NCBI RefSeq assembly: GCF_016598485.1
Contig: NZ_JAEMUW010000004.1
Span: 124,001 to 188,000 of the forward strand
Direction: 5' to 3'
Length of the DNA stretch: 64,000 nucleotides
From: Micromonospora coerulea
GTDB taxonomy: Bacteria > Actinomycetota > Actinomycetes > Mycobacteriales > Micromonosporaceae
Part shown: positions 8,351 through 15,570 of the stretch, in pieces
Layout: every line of letters starts with the position of its first letter
How positions within the stretch are numbered: the first letter of the stretch is position 1
The notes under the pieces: generated by a model
The model's database searches: none
Seen by the model: only the letters and a program-made list of their open reading frames with translations
Told to the model about the DNA's origin: nothing
Program-made: the position numbers and the translations under genes

Positions 8351-9169
8351 GTGACGGTAAAGCACCGGAGCGTTAGTCAGTTGTCCACGTTCAGCAAGTG
8401 CGGAGAGCAGTACCGGCTAGAGAAAGTGGCTCGGGCCCCTGGCCGCCCGGCTGCCTGGTTCCACCAGGGAACGGCGTTCCACACCGTGGCGGAGGCTTGG
8501 GAGCGGAACTACCGGCAGGATTTCCCCGGGGACATGCTGGACCTGTACGAAACCGAGTTTGACCGGCTGGTTGCTGCCGACATGGAGCGTGAGCCGAACC
8601 TAGCCCGGTGGATGACCGGGGGCCGGGTGAAGGCCGAGGATGACATAGCCCGTAGGCGCGTCAGAGGGGCTGAGCAGGTCCAGGGGTACATGGACTATGC
8701 GCTAGCCGATTCCGGCCGCGTGTGGCGAGATAAGGACGGTCTACCGGCCCTTGAAGTTGAATTCCGGCTAGACCTGGACGGCGTGGAGGTTGTGGGCTTC
8801 ATTGACCAGCTCTGGGAATGGCCCACGGGCCAGGTTGGGCCCCGTGACCTCAAGACCGGAAGCAAGCTGCCCGATTGGCTGGTGCAGCTAGGCGTATACC
8901 GGCTGGCAATTGAAGACCTGTACGGCTTCCTGCCCATGTGGGGTGACTACTACATGGCTAAGAACAACCGGCCGGAAAAGCCGTACGACCTCACCACGTT
9001 TACACGGGAGAGGGTCACCCGGTGGTTTCACGACCTGGACAACGGAGTAAAGGCGGGAGTCTTCCTGCCCAACCCGGGGGACGGTTGCCGTACGTGTGGC
9101 GTCTCGGATTTCTGTTCCGCCGTTGGCTCCCGTGCCGACGAATACCCACCCATCCCCAAGGAGGTTTAA
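8351..9169 (+). CDS. RecB/Cas4-like PD-(D/E)XK exonuclease
   Basis: A 272-residue nuclease of the RecB/Cas4 superfamily. The core is VEFRLDLDGVEVVGFIDQLWEW...PRDLKTGSKLPDW, giving the D...D-x-K catalytic motif, and the following QLGVYRLA helix is the family's Q-motif. One cysteine near the N-terminus (SKCGEQYRL) plus the C-terminal CRTCGVSDFC cluster could hold a 4Fe-4S cluster as in Cas4 and AddB. No cas genes are nearby; phages of this type carry it among replication and recombination genes. GTG 8351 follows AGGGGGTGAGGC. Likely role: DNA end processing during replication or recombination. Confidence 0.85.
   Translation: MTVKHRSVSQLSTFSKCGEQYRLEKVARAPGRPAAWFHQGTAFHTVAEAWERNYRQDFPGDMLDLYETEFDRLVAADMEREPNLARWMTGGRVKAEDDIARRRVRGAEQVQGYMDYALADSGRVWRDKDGLPALEVEFRLDLDGVEVVGFIDQLWEWPTGQVGPRDLKTGSKLPDWLVQLGVYRLAIEDLYGFLPMWGDYYMAKNNRPEKPYDLTTFTRERVTRWFHDLDNGVKAGVFLPNPGDGCRTCGVSDFCSAVGSRADEYPPIPKEV
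8997..9006 (+). promoter_or_regulatory. operator/stoperator (intragenic)
   Basis: Exact CGTTTACACG inside the nuclease gene, oriented with transcription. Confidence 0.6.
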
Positions 9170-9172
9170 ACG
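9163..9172 (+). promoter_or_regulatory. operator-like site at a start codon
   Basis: GGTTTAAACG, one mismatch from the symmetric operator, lies between the GGAGG Shine-Dalgarno and the GTG start at 9172, so bound repressor would sit on the junction of two genes. Confidence 0.45.
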
Positions 9173-9921
9173 TGCTGGCTTACAGCTTCAAGGTGAATGA
9201 CCGTGTGCGGTACACGGCCAAGAGTGCGGAGTACAACAATCCGCTCATGGTTGGCAAGCTTGGCAAGGTGGTTGCCGTCACTGGCCCCGATTCCGTCCGG
9301 GTGCAGTGGGATGGACAGGACCACGACCAGGGGCACTTTCCGGAGAATCTGGAAAAGGAATGGTTCACCAAGGATGACCGGGTGGTGTTCCGCCGCAAGC
9401 GGGGTGCTCAGCGCACGAACCTTGAGGGGAAGACTGGCACCGTCGTTGTCACTCCGCTAGTCCATAACGGGCTGGTGCGGGTGCGGTTCGACCATGACGG
9501 GGTGGCTTCCCTCTGCTACACGGACAACCTTGAGCGGACCACTGAGGCTAAGCGATTCCGCGAGGGTGACCGGGTGATCCACCGGGCCAAGCGGGGGAGC
9601 TTCCCTGCCCTTGAGGGCATGTTCGGCACCGTCAAGATTGACCAGGGCAACAGTGACATTGTGCGCGTCCTATTCGACCACCAGGGGGACCGGGTGAGCG
9701 TGTGGGCGGAAAACCTCGGATACGCCGGCGTGTTGGCGGAAGGTAAGGTTAGTACGACCGCTGCGAAGCCGGGTGAAACGCTCCGACTCCGGGCCCGGAA
9801 GCTTGAGGATGAGGCCAAGGCCCTTGAGGCTGAGGCTTCCGCCAAGGGCGCTGAGGCGACCGTCAGGCGACAGCAGGCCAAGACGCTACGGGACGCCGCC
9901 GTAATCGTGGAAGCTGCCTAA
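9172..9921 (+). CDS. protein with three tandem SH3-like repeats and a coiled-coil tail
   Basis: A 249-residue protein of unknown function. Three repeats of about 58 residues each start with an (F)xxxDRV pattern, contain GKxGxVV and end in a ...xxNLE/NLG motif: about residues 5-62, 63-120 and 124-178. The pattern resembles KOW/SH3-like or MIB-HERC2 beta-barrels. The last 50 residues (LRARKLEDEAKALEAEASAKG) form a charged coiled coil. GTG 9172 follows AAGGAGG. It sits between the nuclease and a zinc-ribbon protein, so a role binding nucleic acid or a partner protein is possible. Confidence 0.75.
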   Translation: MLAYSFKVNDRVRYTAKSAEYNNPLMVGKLGKVVAVTGPDSVRVQWDGQDHDQGHFPENLEKEWFTKDDRVVFRRKRGAQRTNLEGKTGTVVVTPLVHNGLVRVRFDHDGVASLCYTDNLERTTEAKRFREGDRVIHRAKRGSFPALEGMFGTVKIDQGNSDIVRVLFDHQGDRVSVWAENLGYAGVLAEGKVSTTAAKPGETLRLRARKLEDEAKALEAEASAKGAEATVRRQQAKTLRDAAVIVEAA

Positions 9922-9942
9922 CAACCAATGGAGGTACCTACT

Positions 9943-10380
9943 TTGATTGACCCGACCCGTGACGATTTCGTGCTGAGCTTCAAGCCGCACGCCGGTTACG
10001 ACTCCCCGCTACTGGCAATCAAGGACGCTACGGCCGCCGGCCTGGCGGACAAGGTGGGAAGCGTGGAGGCTACCGGCCTGTTCGCCATCATCGGCAACGC
10101 TGACACCGCCTTTAAGGCCGCCTGGAATCTCGCCAAGGGGCTTGACGCAACCCCGGTTGCCCACCCCTCCACCGTGCCGGCTACGGGCTACGCTCCGCCG
10201 GCTCAGGCGGCCCCTGCCGCCGCTCCGGCTGGTGCCCCTCCGGGTATGACCGCCCCGAGCTGCCCCCACGGCGTGAAGACGTACAAGACGGGCCAGAGCG
10301 CCCGGGGTGCGTGGCAGGCGTGGATGTGCCCCGCCCGGAAGGGTGACCCGGGCCAGTGCCCGCCGCAGTGGATTAAGTGA
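9943..10380 (+). CDS. hypothetical protein with C-terminal zinc ribbon
   Basis: A 145-residue protein if it starts at TTG 9943, which lies 8 nt after GGAGG; an in-frame ATG at 9928 overlaps that Shine-Dalgarno. The N-terminal 65 residues are compact, a Pro/Ala-rich linker follows, and the C-terminus has three cysteines and a histidine in CPHGVKTYKTGQSARGAW...CPARKGDPGQC, suggesting a zinc ribbon. This layout occurs in phage single-strand-DNA-binding or recombination accessory proteins next to RecB-like nucleases, but I cannot assign it firmly. Confidence 0.7.
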   Translation: MIDPTRDDFVLSFKPHAGYDSPLLAIKDATAAGLADKVGSVEATGLFAIIGNADTAFKAAWNLAKGLDATPVAHPSTVPATGYAPPAQAAPAAAPAGAPPGMTAPSCPHGVKTYKTGQSARGAWQAWMCPARKGDPGQCPPQWIK

Positions 10381-10480
10381 CCTCTCTCCTTTTTTTTTGA
10401 GGGCAAGGTTTGGTCTGGATTCTTTGGGTCCGCCGGCAACGATGACCGGCGGGCCCCCTCCCTGAGAATGGAGCTGCCCC

Positions 10481-10705
10481 GTGACGTACCCGGTAAATGA
10501 GTCCCTGGCGGAGCGGGTGCTTGCCACCCTCAAGAACACCCCGGAGGGGCTGACTGACTTTGAGATTGCCGGCCGTTTAGACGCCTACCTTTCCAGCGTC
10601 AACGCCACCCGTAATGCCCTGATGAAGCGGGGGAAGGTTCGACGCTCCGGGGTTTACCGGCCCTCGGGCCGGGGCGGCATGGCTACCGTGTGGGTAGCCG
10701 CCTAA
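10481..10705 (+). CDS. small winged-helix DNA-binding protein
   Basis: A 74-residue protein. ERVLATLKNTPEGLTDFEIAGRLDAYLSSVNATRNALMKRGKVRRSG is a clear winged helix, with YRPSGRGGMATVWVAA as the closing wing. GTG 10481 follows GGAGCTGCCCC. Its stop overlaps the start of the DnaB-like ATPase (TAATG), so it is probably co-translated with it and may load or regulate it. A conserved AAGGTTTGGTCTG promoter element lies near 10405. Confidence 0.75.
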   Translation: MTYPVNESLAERVLATLKNTPEGLTDFEIAGRLDAYLSSVNATRNALMKRGKVRRSGVYRPSGRGGMATVWVAA

Positions 10706-11502
10706 TGCTGACCCTGACCCGTGCCAAGCTTTCCCGGGGTTCCGCTGGTGAACCTCTGCCCACCGTCTTTAAGAGCCTGGCCGCTGAGGGAATCCATTTC
10801 CGGCGGGGACAGCTCACCTTGATTGCTGCCGCTCCGGGTGTCGGTAAGTCTGTGATGGCCCTGACTAACGCTCTCCGGGCTGGTTGCCCGGGGTATTACG
10901 CCTCCGCCGATACAGACGCCTTCACCATGTACCTACGGGCCGGAGCCATGTTCACCGGGTGGAGTACGTCCGACATTGAGCATGCCGTTATGCACGGCAA
11001 CACCGCTCAGGTAGACGCCTTGCTTGAGAGCAAGTCTGATGTGCGGATGGATTTCGCCGGCCGTATTGAGCTGGATTCGCTAGAGGCTGACCTCAAGGCG
11101 TACGCCATGACGTACGGGGAATGGCCGCACTTCATCGTCATTGACAACATCTCCAACCTTGAAAGTGAGGGGGAGGGCTACCAGGCGTTGGAGGCGTCTT
11201 GTGACTACCTCCACGAATTGGGCCGGGAAACCGGGGCTGCCATTATCGCGCTCCACCACGTAACGGGTGAGTACGACGACGGCATTAAGCCCGTGCCCCT
11301 GTCGGGACTCCGGGGCAAGATTTCCAAGGTGCCGGAGATGATCCTTACCCTGTTCCGCAACCAGGAAAGTAACCGGCTCTTTGTCTGCCCGGTGAAGAAC
11401 CGGACCGGCAAGAATGCTGCCGCCGCTAACTGGTTTATCCCGCTGGACTACGACCCTTCCTGTATGCGGCTGGCCGACCTTCCGGCGGGTGCCAGTGCGT
11501 GA
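10705..11502 (+). CDS. DnaB/RepA-like hexameric ATPase (helicase)
   Basis: A 265-residue RecA-fold ATPase matching the C-terminal domain of DnaB-type replicative helicases. Walker A is AAAPGVGKS (about residues 45-53), Walker B is HFIVIDNISN, and the later IIALHHVTGEYDD plus SGLRGKISKVPEMIL segments fit DnaB motifs H3 and H4. The DnaB N-terminal domain is missing, as in many actinophages. It is the likely phage replicative helicase, together with the split primase downstream. Confidence 0.85.
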   Translation: MLTLTRAKLSRGSAGEPLPTVFKSLAAEGIHFRRGQLTLIAAAPGVGKSVMALTNALRAGCPGYYASADTDAFTMYLRAGAMFTGWSTSDIEHAVMHGNTAQVDALLESKSDVRMDFAGRIELDSLEADLKAYAMTYGEWPHFIVIDNISNLESEGEGYQALEASCDYLHELGRETGAAIIALHHVTGEYDDGIKPVPLSGLRGKISKVPEMILTLFRNQESNRLFVCPVKNRTGKNAAAANWFIPLDYDPSCMRLADLPAGASA

Positions 11503-11938
11503 GTGCGTGGTGTGTGGTGGGGAGCTGACCGGGAGCCAACGAAAGTACGACGGGGAAGCGTGCCGCAAGGTGCAGGGCCGGGCTGACTGGATTGCCAAGA
11601 CATACGGGGTAACCCTGATGGAGTGGCAGGCCATTTGGCTACACCAGGGGGAACAGTGCGCAATCTGTAAAAGGCCACCGCGGACCAAAGCGGACGGCAC
11701 GGAAGAAACCTTTCACCTGGACCACGAACACGCTAAGGGCCAGGCCGGGCCAGTGCGAGGCATCCTGTGCCCGTACTGCAATACCCGGCTGGTAGGCCGC
11801 CTCAAGAGTGCTGAGCGGGCCCAAGCCCTAGCGGACTATCTCCACGCTCCGCCGGCTACGTCCGCCCTCGGGCGGGTTGTGATCGCACCTGGCAGGCCAC
11901 CCAAGAAACGGCGGCCCCGCCGCAAGCGGGCCGCTTAG
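11495..11938 (+). CDS. recombination endonuclease VII
   Basis: A 147-residue nuclease of the T4 endonuclease VII family, which cuts Holliday junctions and branched DNA before packaging. The signature CAICKRPP...FHLDHEHAKGQAGPVRGILCPYCNTRLVG has the zinc cysteines and the catalytic D-H pair. An extra N-terminal CVVCGGEL...C zinc element precedes it, and the C-terminus is strongly basic (PKKRRPRRKRAA). GTG 11495 overlaps the end of the ATPase gene by 8 nt. Confidence 0.9.
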   Translation: MRECVVCGGELTGSQRKYDGEACRKVQGRADWIAKTYGVTLMEWQAIWLHQGEQCAICKRPPRTKADGTEETFHLDHEHAKGQAGPVRGILCPYCNTRLVGRLKSAERAQALADYLHAPPATSALGRVVIAPGRPPKKRRPRRKRAA

Positions 11939-11985
11939 CTGTTGGGTGATGATAAGGTTAGGAACGTAAGGGAGGGGGGCACGGA

Positions 11986-12384
11986 ATGAGCGAAGAGAAA
12001 CCGCCGATTGATCGAATCCTTGAGCACTACGGGGCAAATTCCGTGCCCTCCGGTGGCGGATGGCGGAGGATGCGGTGCCCTTTCCAGGAATACGACCGGA
12101 ACCCGTCAGCGTCCGTGAACACGGTTATTGGCCGCTTCAAGTGCTTTAGCTGTGGAATCAATGAAGACGCATACGGACTAGTCATGTGGAAGGGGGATGC
12201 TAATGACTTCCCTAGTGCCAAGCGTTTCGTCCAGGACCTTTATGGACGAAGCTTCGGAGACGTATTACCAGAGTCTCAAGACGGCAGAAAACGCCGTGGA
12301 GTATTTGAGGAGTCGGGCCCTGTCCGGGGCCAACGTTCAGTATTTCAGGCTCGGGTACGTCGAAAGCCCCTTAACGGGGCATGA
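11986..12384 (+). CDS. DNA primase, zinc-binding domain (split primase part 1)
   Basis: A 132-residue product whose first 85 residues are a CHC2-type primase zinc-binding domain: CPFQEYDRNPSASVNTVIGRFKCFSCG followed by an AYGLVMW helix. The last 45 residues are basic and unlike primase, and the frame overlaps the Toprim gene by 182 nt in another frame. ATG 11986 follows GGAGGGGGGCACGGA, and an AAGGTTAGGAACG promoter-like element lies near 11953. The domain would recognise template DNA for the Toprim protein. Confidence 0.85.
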   Translation: MSEEKPPIDRILEHYGANSVPSGGGWRRMRCPFQEYDRNPSASVNTVIGRFKCFSCGINEDAYGLVMWKGDANDFPSAKRFVQDLYGRSFGDVLPESQDGRKRRGVFEESGPVRGQRSVFQARVRRKPLNGA

Positions 12385-12970
12385 GAAATACGCGGGGAAG
12401 CTGTGCATTCCCTACGTCACCCGCTCGGGTGTTGTCTCCCTCCGGTTCCGGGCCATCCCGGAGCGGAACCCGGACCACCAGCCGGAGACGGACCCGTTGC
12501 TAGACACCGTTTACACGGGCCACCTCCCGGAGCTGGACGCTGAGATTGACGAACAGTTCCCGGAGCAATCCGAATGGTTGCCGATTGCGGGCCCTAAGTA
12601 CATGAGCATGCCGGGGGACATGCACCGCATGTTCAACACCCGGGACCTGGACCGCCGGGAATCGTTCGTGTGCATCACTGAGGGCGAGTTTGACGCCATG
12701 GCCGCCCACCAGGCCGGATTGCCGGCCGTAGCGGTTCCCGGGGTTAACGGCTGGTCTAGCTGGTGGGCACGGTGCTTCAAGGGTTATGAGGCCGTTTACA
12801 TCCTCTGCGACAACGACGACAAGGGCCAGGGTGCGGCTTTCGGGGACAAGATTGCCGCCCAAGTTTCCAACTCCCGGGTAGTGCTGATGCCTCCCGGACA
12901 TGACGTGAATTCGTTTGTGATCGCTGAGGGCCCGGAGGCCCTGGCCGCAAAGATTGGGGGGAAGCCGTGA
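12203..12970 (+). CDS. DNA primase, Toprim catalytic part (split primase part 2)
   Basis: A 255-residue protein with a Toprim core: CITEGEFDAMAAHQAGLPAVAVPGVNGW (catalytic Glu) and VYILCDNDDKGQGAAFGDKIA (D-x-D). A helical YYQSLKTAENAVEYLRSRALSG linker, which normally follows the zinc domain in one-piece primases, lies near its N-terminus. ATG 12203 was chosen because GGAAGGGGG lies 6 nt upstream; ATG 12197 and 12242 are alternatives. It is +1 in frame relative to the zinc-domain gene, so the two are either separate subunits or joined by a frameshift. Confidence 0.87.
   Translation: MTSLVPSVSSRTFMDEASETYYQSLKTAENAVEYLRSRALSGANVQYFRLGYVESPLTGHEKYAGKLCIPYVTRSGVVSLRFRAIPERNPDHQPETDPLLDTVYTGHLPELDAEIDEQFPEQSEWLPIAGPKYMSMPGDMHRMFNTRDLDRRESFVCITEGEFDAMAAHQAGLPAVAVPGVNGWSSWWARCFKGYEAVYILCDNDDKGQGAAFGDKIAAQVSNSRVVLMPPGHDVNSFVIAEGPEALAAKIGGKP
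12508..12517 (+). promoter_or_regulatory. operator/stoperator (intragenic)
   Basis: Exact CGTTTACACG inside the Toprim gene, oriented with transcription. Confidence 0.6.
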
Positions 12971-13425
12971 ACGTAGGTGACCGGGTAATCATCAGGGGTC
13001 GGAACACGGGTGGCACCCACCGGACCGGGGACGTTGGGCTTATCACCGGGTACGACCCGGAGGAAGACGCCTGGCCGTATGACGTGAGCGTGCGCGGGTT
13101 CTCCCACCCGTACGCCTCCGATGAGCTGGCGCTAGTGCCCGGCTACAACCTCCCTCCCGTGGTCCCTGAGGGCATGACGCCTGACGCCCTGGCGGAGTAC
13201 GTGGGGGCGTTCGTGAAGCTGGCTCAGGGCCGAATCAAGGGCACCGGGGCTGACCAGTACGCCACCCCGGAGGGGCAGCGATTCGAGCGGATGACGCCCG
13301 GGGAGCTGGTCGAGTGGGCCCGAGAGGAAGCGCAAGACCTGGCCGTGTACGCGGCAATGCTTGACATCCGGCTTGCCCGGGTTGCTGACGCCCTTAAGCG
13401 GAAGGGGATTGCTGATGCTGCGTAA
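12967..13425 (+). CDS. hypothetical protein, SH3-like N-terminus and helical C-terminus
   Basis: A 152-residue protein beginning at GTG 12967, overlapping the primase stop. The first 50 residues (VGDRVIIRGRNTGGTHRTGDVGLITGYDPEE) resemble the SH3-like repeats of the 9172-9921 protein. The C-terminal PGELVEWAREEAQDLAVYAAMLDIRLARV helix pair recalls MazG-like or phage nucleotide-pyrophosphohydrolase helices, but the full metal-binding motif is not evident. Function unknown. Confidence 0.75.
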   Translation: MNVGDRVIIRGRNTGGTHRTGDVGLITGYDPEEDAWPYDVSVRGFSHPYASDELALVPGYNLPPVVPEGMTPDALAEYVGAFVKLAQGRIKGTGADQYATPEGQRFERMTPGELVEWAREEAQDLAVYAAMLDIRLARVADALKRKGIADAA

Positions 13426-13792
13426 CTGGTTCCGCCGGCCGTCTGCTGACGACACGTACGCGGTTGAGATTACGGATGAGCCGGAATACATGCCGGCCGT
13501 GGAGGTTTCCGGGGTTGAAATGGCTATCCCGGTTCGGAAGCTTGCCGCCCTCTTTGTTGAGCAGGGTTGGCAGCTAGCCATTGACGGTAAGCGTCCAAAG
13601 GAAGCCGACCCGGACGACATCAAGGCGGTAATTGCTGGACTGATTGACACCCTGGCTACTTCCCCGGATGTCACGTACGCCACGGGTTTTCGCTTCCTGA
13701 TGCTCCGGGACCAGGACTACACCAGCGATTTTGACCTGTACCTGTACGCCGGCCGCGTGACCCTTGCAGACATGGAGGATGAAGCCGAATGA
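13415..13792 (+). CDS. hypothetical phage protein, 125 aa
   Basis: Not recognised. An acidic soluble protein with a basic start (MLRNWFRRP) and alternating strand and helix predictions. ATG 13415 overlaps the upstream stop, follows GGAAGGGG, and the gene ends overlapping the phosphatase start (ATGA), so it belongs to the same tightly packed operon. Confidence 0.75.
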   Translation: MLRNWFRRPSADDTYAVEITDEPEYMPAVEVSGVEMAIPVRKLAALFVEQGWQLAIDGKRPKEADPDDIKAVIAGLIDTLATSPDVTYATGFRFLMLRDQDYTSDFDLYLYAGRVTLADMEDEAE

Positions 13793-14580
13793 CTGAACGA
13801 ATCGTCATCCTTCCCGATACTCAGTTTCCGCTACATGACCCGATCTTTACCCGCAAGCTGGCCGAATTCATTTGGGACTACCAGCCTGACGCCGTGGCCC
13901 ACGTCGGGGACCTGACGGATTCCTCGGAGTTGGGTCGGTGGGTGCGGGGACTCCGGGGCCAGTTCTCCGGAGGGCTGGAAGGTGGCTTCCAGGCCACCCG
14001 GGATTGGCTGGCCTACATCCGGAAGGGCTATGACGGGCCCTTTCACCTCAGCCGGGCCAACCATGATGACCGGCTAGAGAACGCCATTGAGCGTTACCTC
14101 CCGGAGCTGGCCGGGCTGACCGTCAAGGGGCACGTCTTGAGCATTGAGAACGCCCTTGACTATGACGGGTTCGGGATCGACTACCACCGGGACTACTACG
14201 AGCTTGCCCCGGGCTGGTTGCTGACTCACGGGGATTGGGGTTCCCTGTCGTCCATCCCTGGCAACACCGCGCTATTGCAAGCCAAGCAGCTTGGCAAGTC
14301 TGTTGTCTGTGGTCACACCCACCGGGCCGGGCTGGTTGCCGGCCCCCTGACCTCCAACCACCAGAGCGTGGAGGTTATGGGCATGGAGGTTGGGCACGCC
14401 ATGGACCAGCGGCAGGCCACCTACCTAAAGGGTGGCAAGAACGCCTGGCACCACGCTTTCGGAATCCTCCGGGTTGAGCGTGGGAACAAGAAAAAGGCGC
14501 GGGTGTACCCGGAAATCGTAATGGTTCAGTCTGACTATTCATTCATGGTGGATGGTCAGCGTTGGAGGGGGGAGCGGTAA
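13789..14580 (+). CDS. calcineurin-like metallophosphoesterase
   Basis: A 263-residue metallophosphatase. Metal-binding motifs appear in order: LPDTQFPLHD (a D-x-H variant with Gln), VAHVGDLTD, SRANHDD (the GNHD motif with Ala for Gly), LTHGDW and CGHTHRAG. Such enzymes in phage replication operons may act on nucleic acids or nucleotides; the substrate is unknown. ATGA overlap with the upstream gene and TAATG with the downstream gene indicate translational coupling. Confidence 0.85.
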   Translation: MTERIVILPDTQFPLHDPIFTRKLAEFIWDYQPDAVAHVGDLTDSSELGRWVRGLRGQFSGGLEGGFQATRDWLAYIRKGYDGPFHLSRANHDDRLENAIERYLPELAGLTVKGHVLSIENALDYDGFGIDYHRDYYELAPGWLLTHGDWGSLSSIPGNTALLQAKQLGKSVVCGHTHRAGLVAGPLTSNHQSVEVMGMEVGHAMDQRQATYLKGGKNAWHHAFGILRVERGNKKKARVYPEIVMVQSDYSFMVDGQRWRGER

Positions 14581-15260
14581 TGGCCGACAATGACGAGGTT
14601 TTCGCCAATCGAATTCTTGAGATTTCGGAAGACATCGCCACTACCTATGCCTTCCTCTACAAGTGGGAAAAGGACGAGGTTAAGAGCCTTGCCATTGAGG
14701 CGGCATACGTCCGCCGACAGTTCCTTGATGTGACGCTTGCCGAGAACAAGGGCATGGTCTACCACATCTTGCAGCAAGCCGTTAAGACGCACATGCGCAA
14801 GGAACGGGTCCGGTCCCTGGCGGAAACTGACGCTTACTTTTATGACCCGGAGTACGTGCGGCTGTTCCTCCCGTATTTCTTTGCCCAGGAAGATTGGGTC
14901 AAGGGCCCGCTCAATGAGGACAGCGTGGCCGAGTTCCAGACCACGGAAGCCATTGACACCGCCCTTGACATCAAGGGGGCATGGTCGGGACTCAAGGACC
15001 ATCAGTACGCCGTAATCATGGCCCGGCATGTCACCGCCCGCCCCACGGATGACGGGGGCGTTGATTGGGACCTGATCGCTGAGGTTGTGGGCCGGAAGAA
15101 CAGCAAGAGTGCCCGGGAGGCGTACACGGAAGCCACACGGGAGCTGACTTTCGCTATGAACGTCAGCCGGACTCGCCGAACCAGCGCCCACCAGGGCCCC
15201 GGGGCCCGCCAGGCAATCAGTAACGCGGCGGCTGGTGTCGCCATTTCCTCTGGCAAGTAA
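14580..15260 (+). CDS. hypothetical protein with sigma-factor-like helical layout
   Basis: A 226-residue, mostly helical protein. The N-terminal third (AYVRRQF...HILQQAVKTHMRKERVRSLAETDAYFYD) has the charged aromatic look of sigma region 2-like helices, and the C-terminal DWDLIAEVVGRKNSKSAREAYTEATREL resembles a sigma region 4-like HTH. I cannot confirm a sigma signature, so a transcription factor or DNA-binding replication protein are both possible. ATG 14580 overlaps the upstream stop. Confidence 0.7.
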   Translation: MADNDEVFANRILEISEDIATTYAFLYKWEKDEVKSLAIEAAYVRRQFLDVTLAENKGMVYHILQQAVKTHMRKERVRSLAETDAYFYDPEYVRLFLPYFFAQEDWVKGPLNEDSVAEFQTTEAIDTALDIKGAWSGLKDHQYAVIMARHVTARPTDDGGVDWDLIAEVVGRKNSKSAREAYTEATRELTFAMNVSRTRRTSAHQGPGARQAISNAAAGVAISSGK

Positions 15261-15290
15261 GTTTAGTCTGTAACCTTTGGAGGTTCACTC

Positions 15291-15491
15291 ATGCAGTTTG
15301 ACTTTAACGGTATCGACCCTAACCGCGTGATGCGTTTCGCCATGGTGGCAATTGCGCTTGTGGTTGTCCTGATGGTCAGTCTTTCCCTGGCCGTGGCGGT
15401 AATCGTTACCGCCCTCTTCGGAACGCCGTTCCTGCTCACCCTGGCAATCAGCTTTATCGGGGTTTACCTGCTGTTCCGGCTGTTCAGCTAA
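15291..15491 (+). CDS. 66-aa two-pass membrane protein
   Basis: Two hydrophobic helices (about residues 14-38 and 42-63) after a short polar N-terminus. ATG 15291 follows TTTGGAGG, and a TTTAGTCTGTAAC promoter-like element lies near 15263. Function unknown; it lies among replication genes, away from the lysis genes, so a holin role is unlikely. Confidence 0.65.
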   Translation: MQFDFNGIDPNRVMRFAMVAIALVVVLMVSLSLAVAVIVTALFGTPFLLTLAISFIGVYLLFRLFS

Positions 15492-15508
15492 CAGCCCCCA
15501 TCCCGAGC

Positions 15509-15518
15509 CGTTTACACG
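15509..15518 (+). promoter_or_regulatory. operator upstream of the ribonucleotide reductase gene
   Basis: Exact CGTTTACACG between the small membrane gene and the reductase gene, followed by a GGGTCCACCCC/GGGGGTGGGCCC hairpin at 15524-15549 without a T-run. Confidence 0.6.
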
Positions 15519-15570
15519 TAGTCGGGTCCACCCCTCCGGGGGTGGGCCCGGTGGATTGGAGTTACACACC

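Noticed and set aside
8351-9169. Cas4-like nuclease as a sign of CRISPR
   Set aside because: No direct-repeat array and no cas1/cas2 in the window; RecB/Cas4-like nucleases are common phage replication genes.
10481-10705. Immunity repressor candidate
   Set aside because: It is coupled to the helicase gene in an early operon, and the 6681-7130 protein has the L5-like layout and lysogeny position.
14580-15260. Definite phage sigma factor
   Set aside because: The helical layout is suggestive but the region 2 and region 4 signatures are not clear enough, so it is listed as hypothetical.
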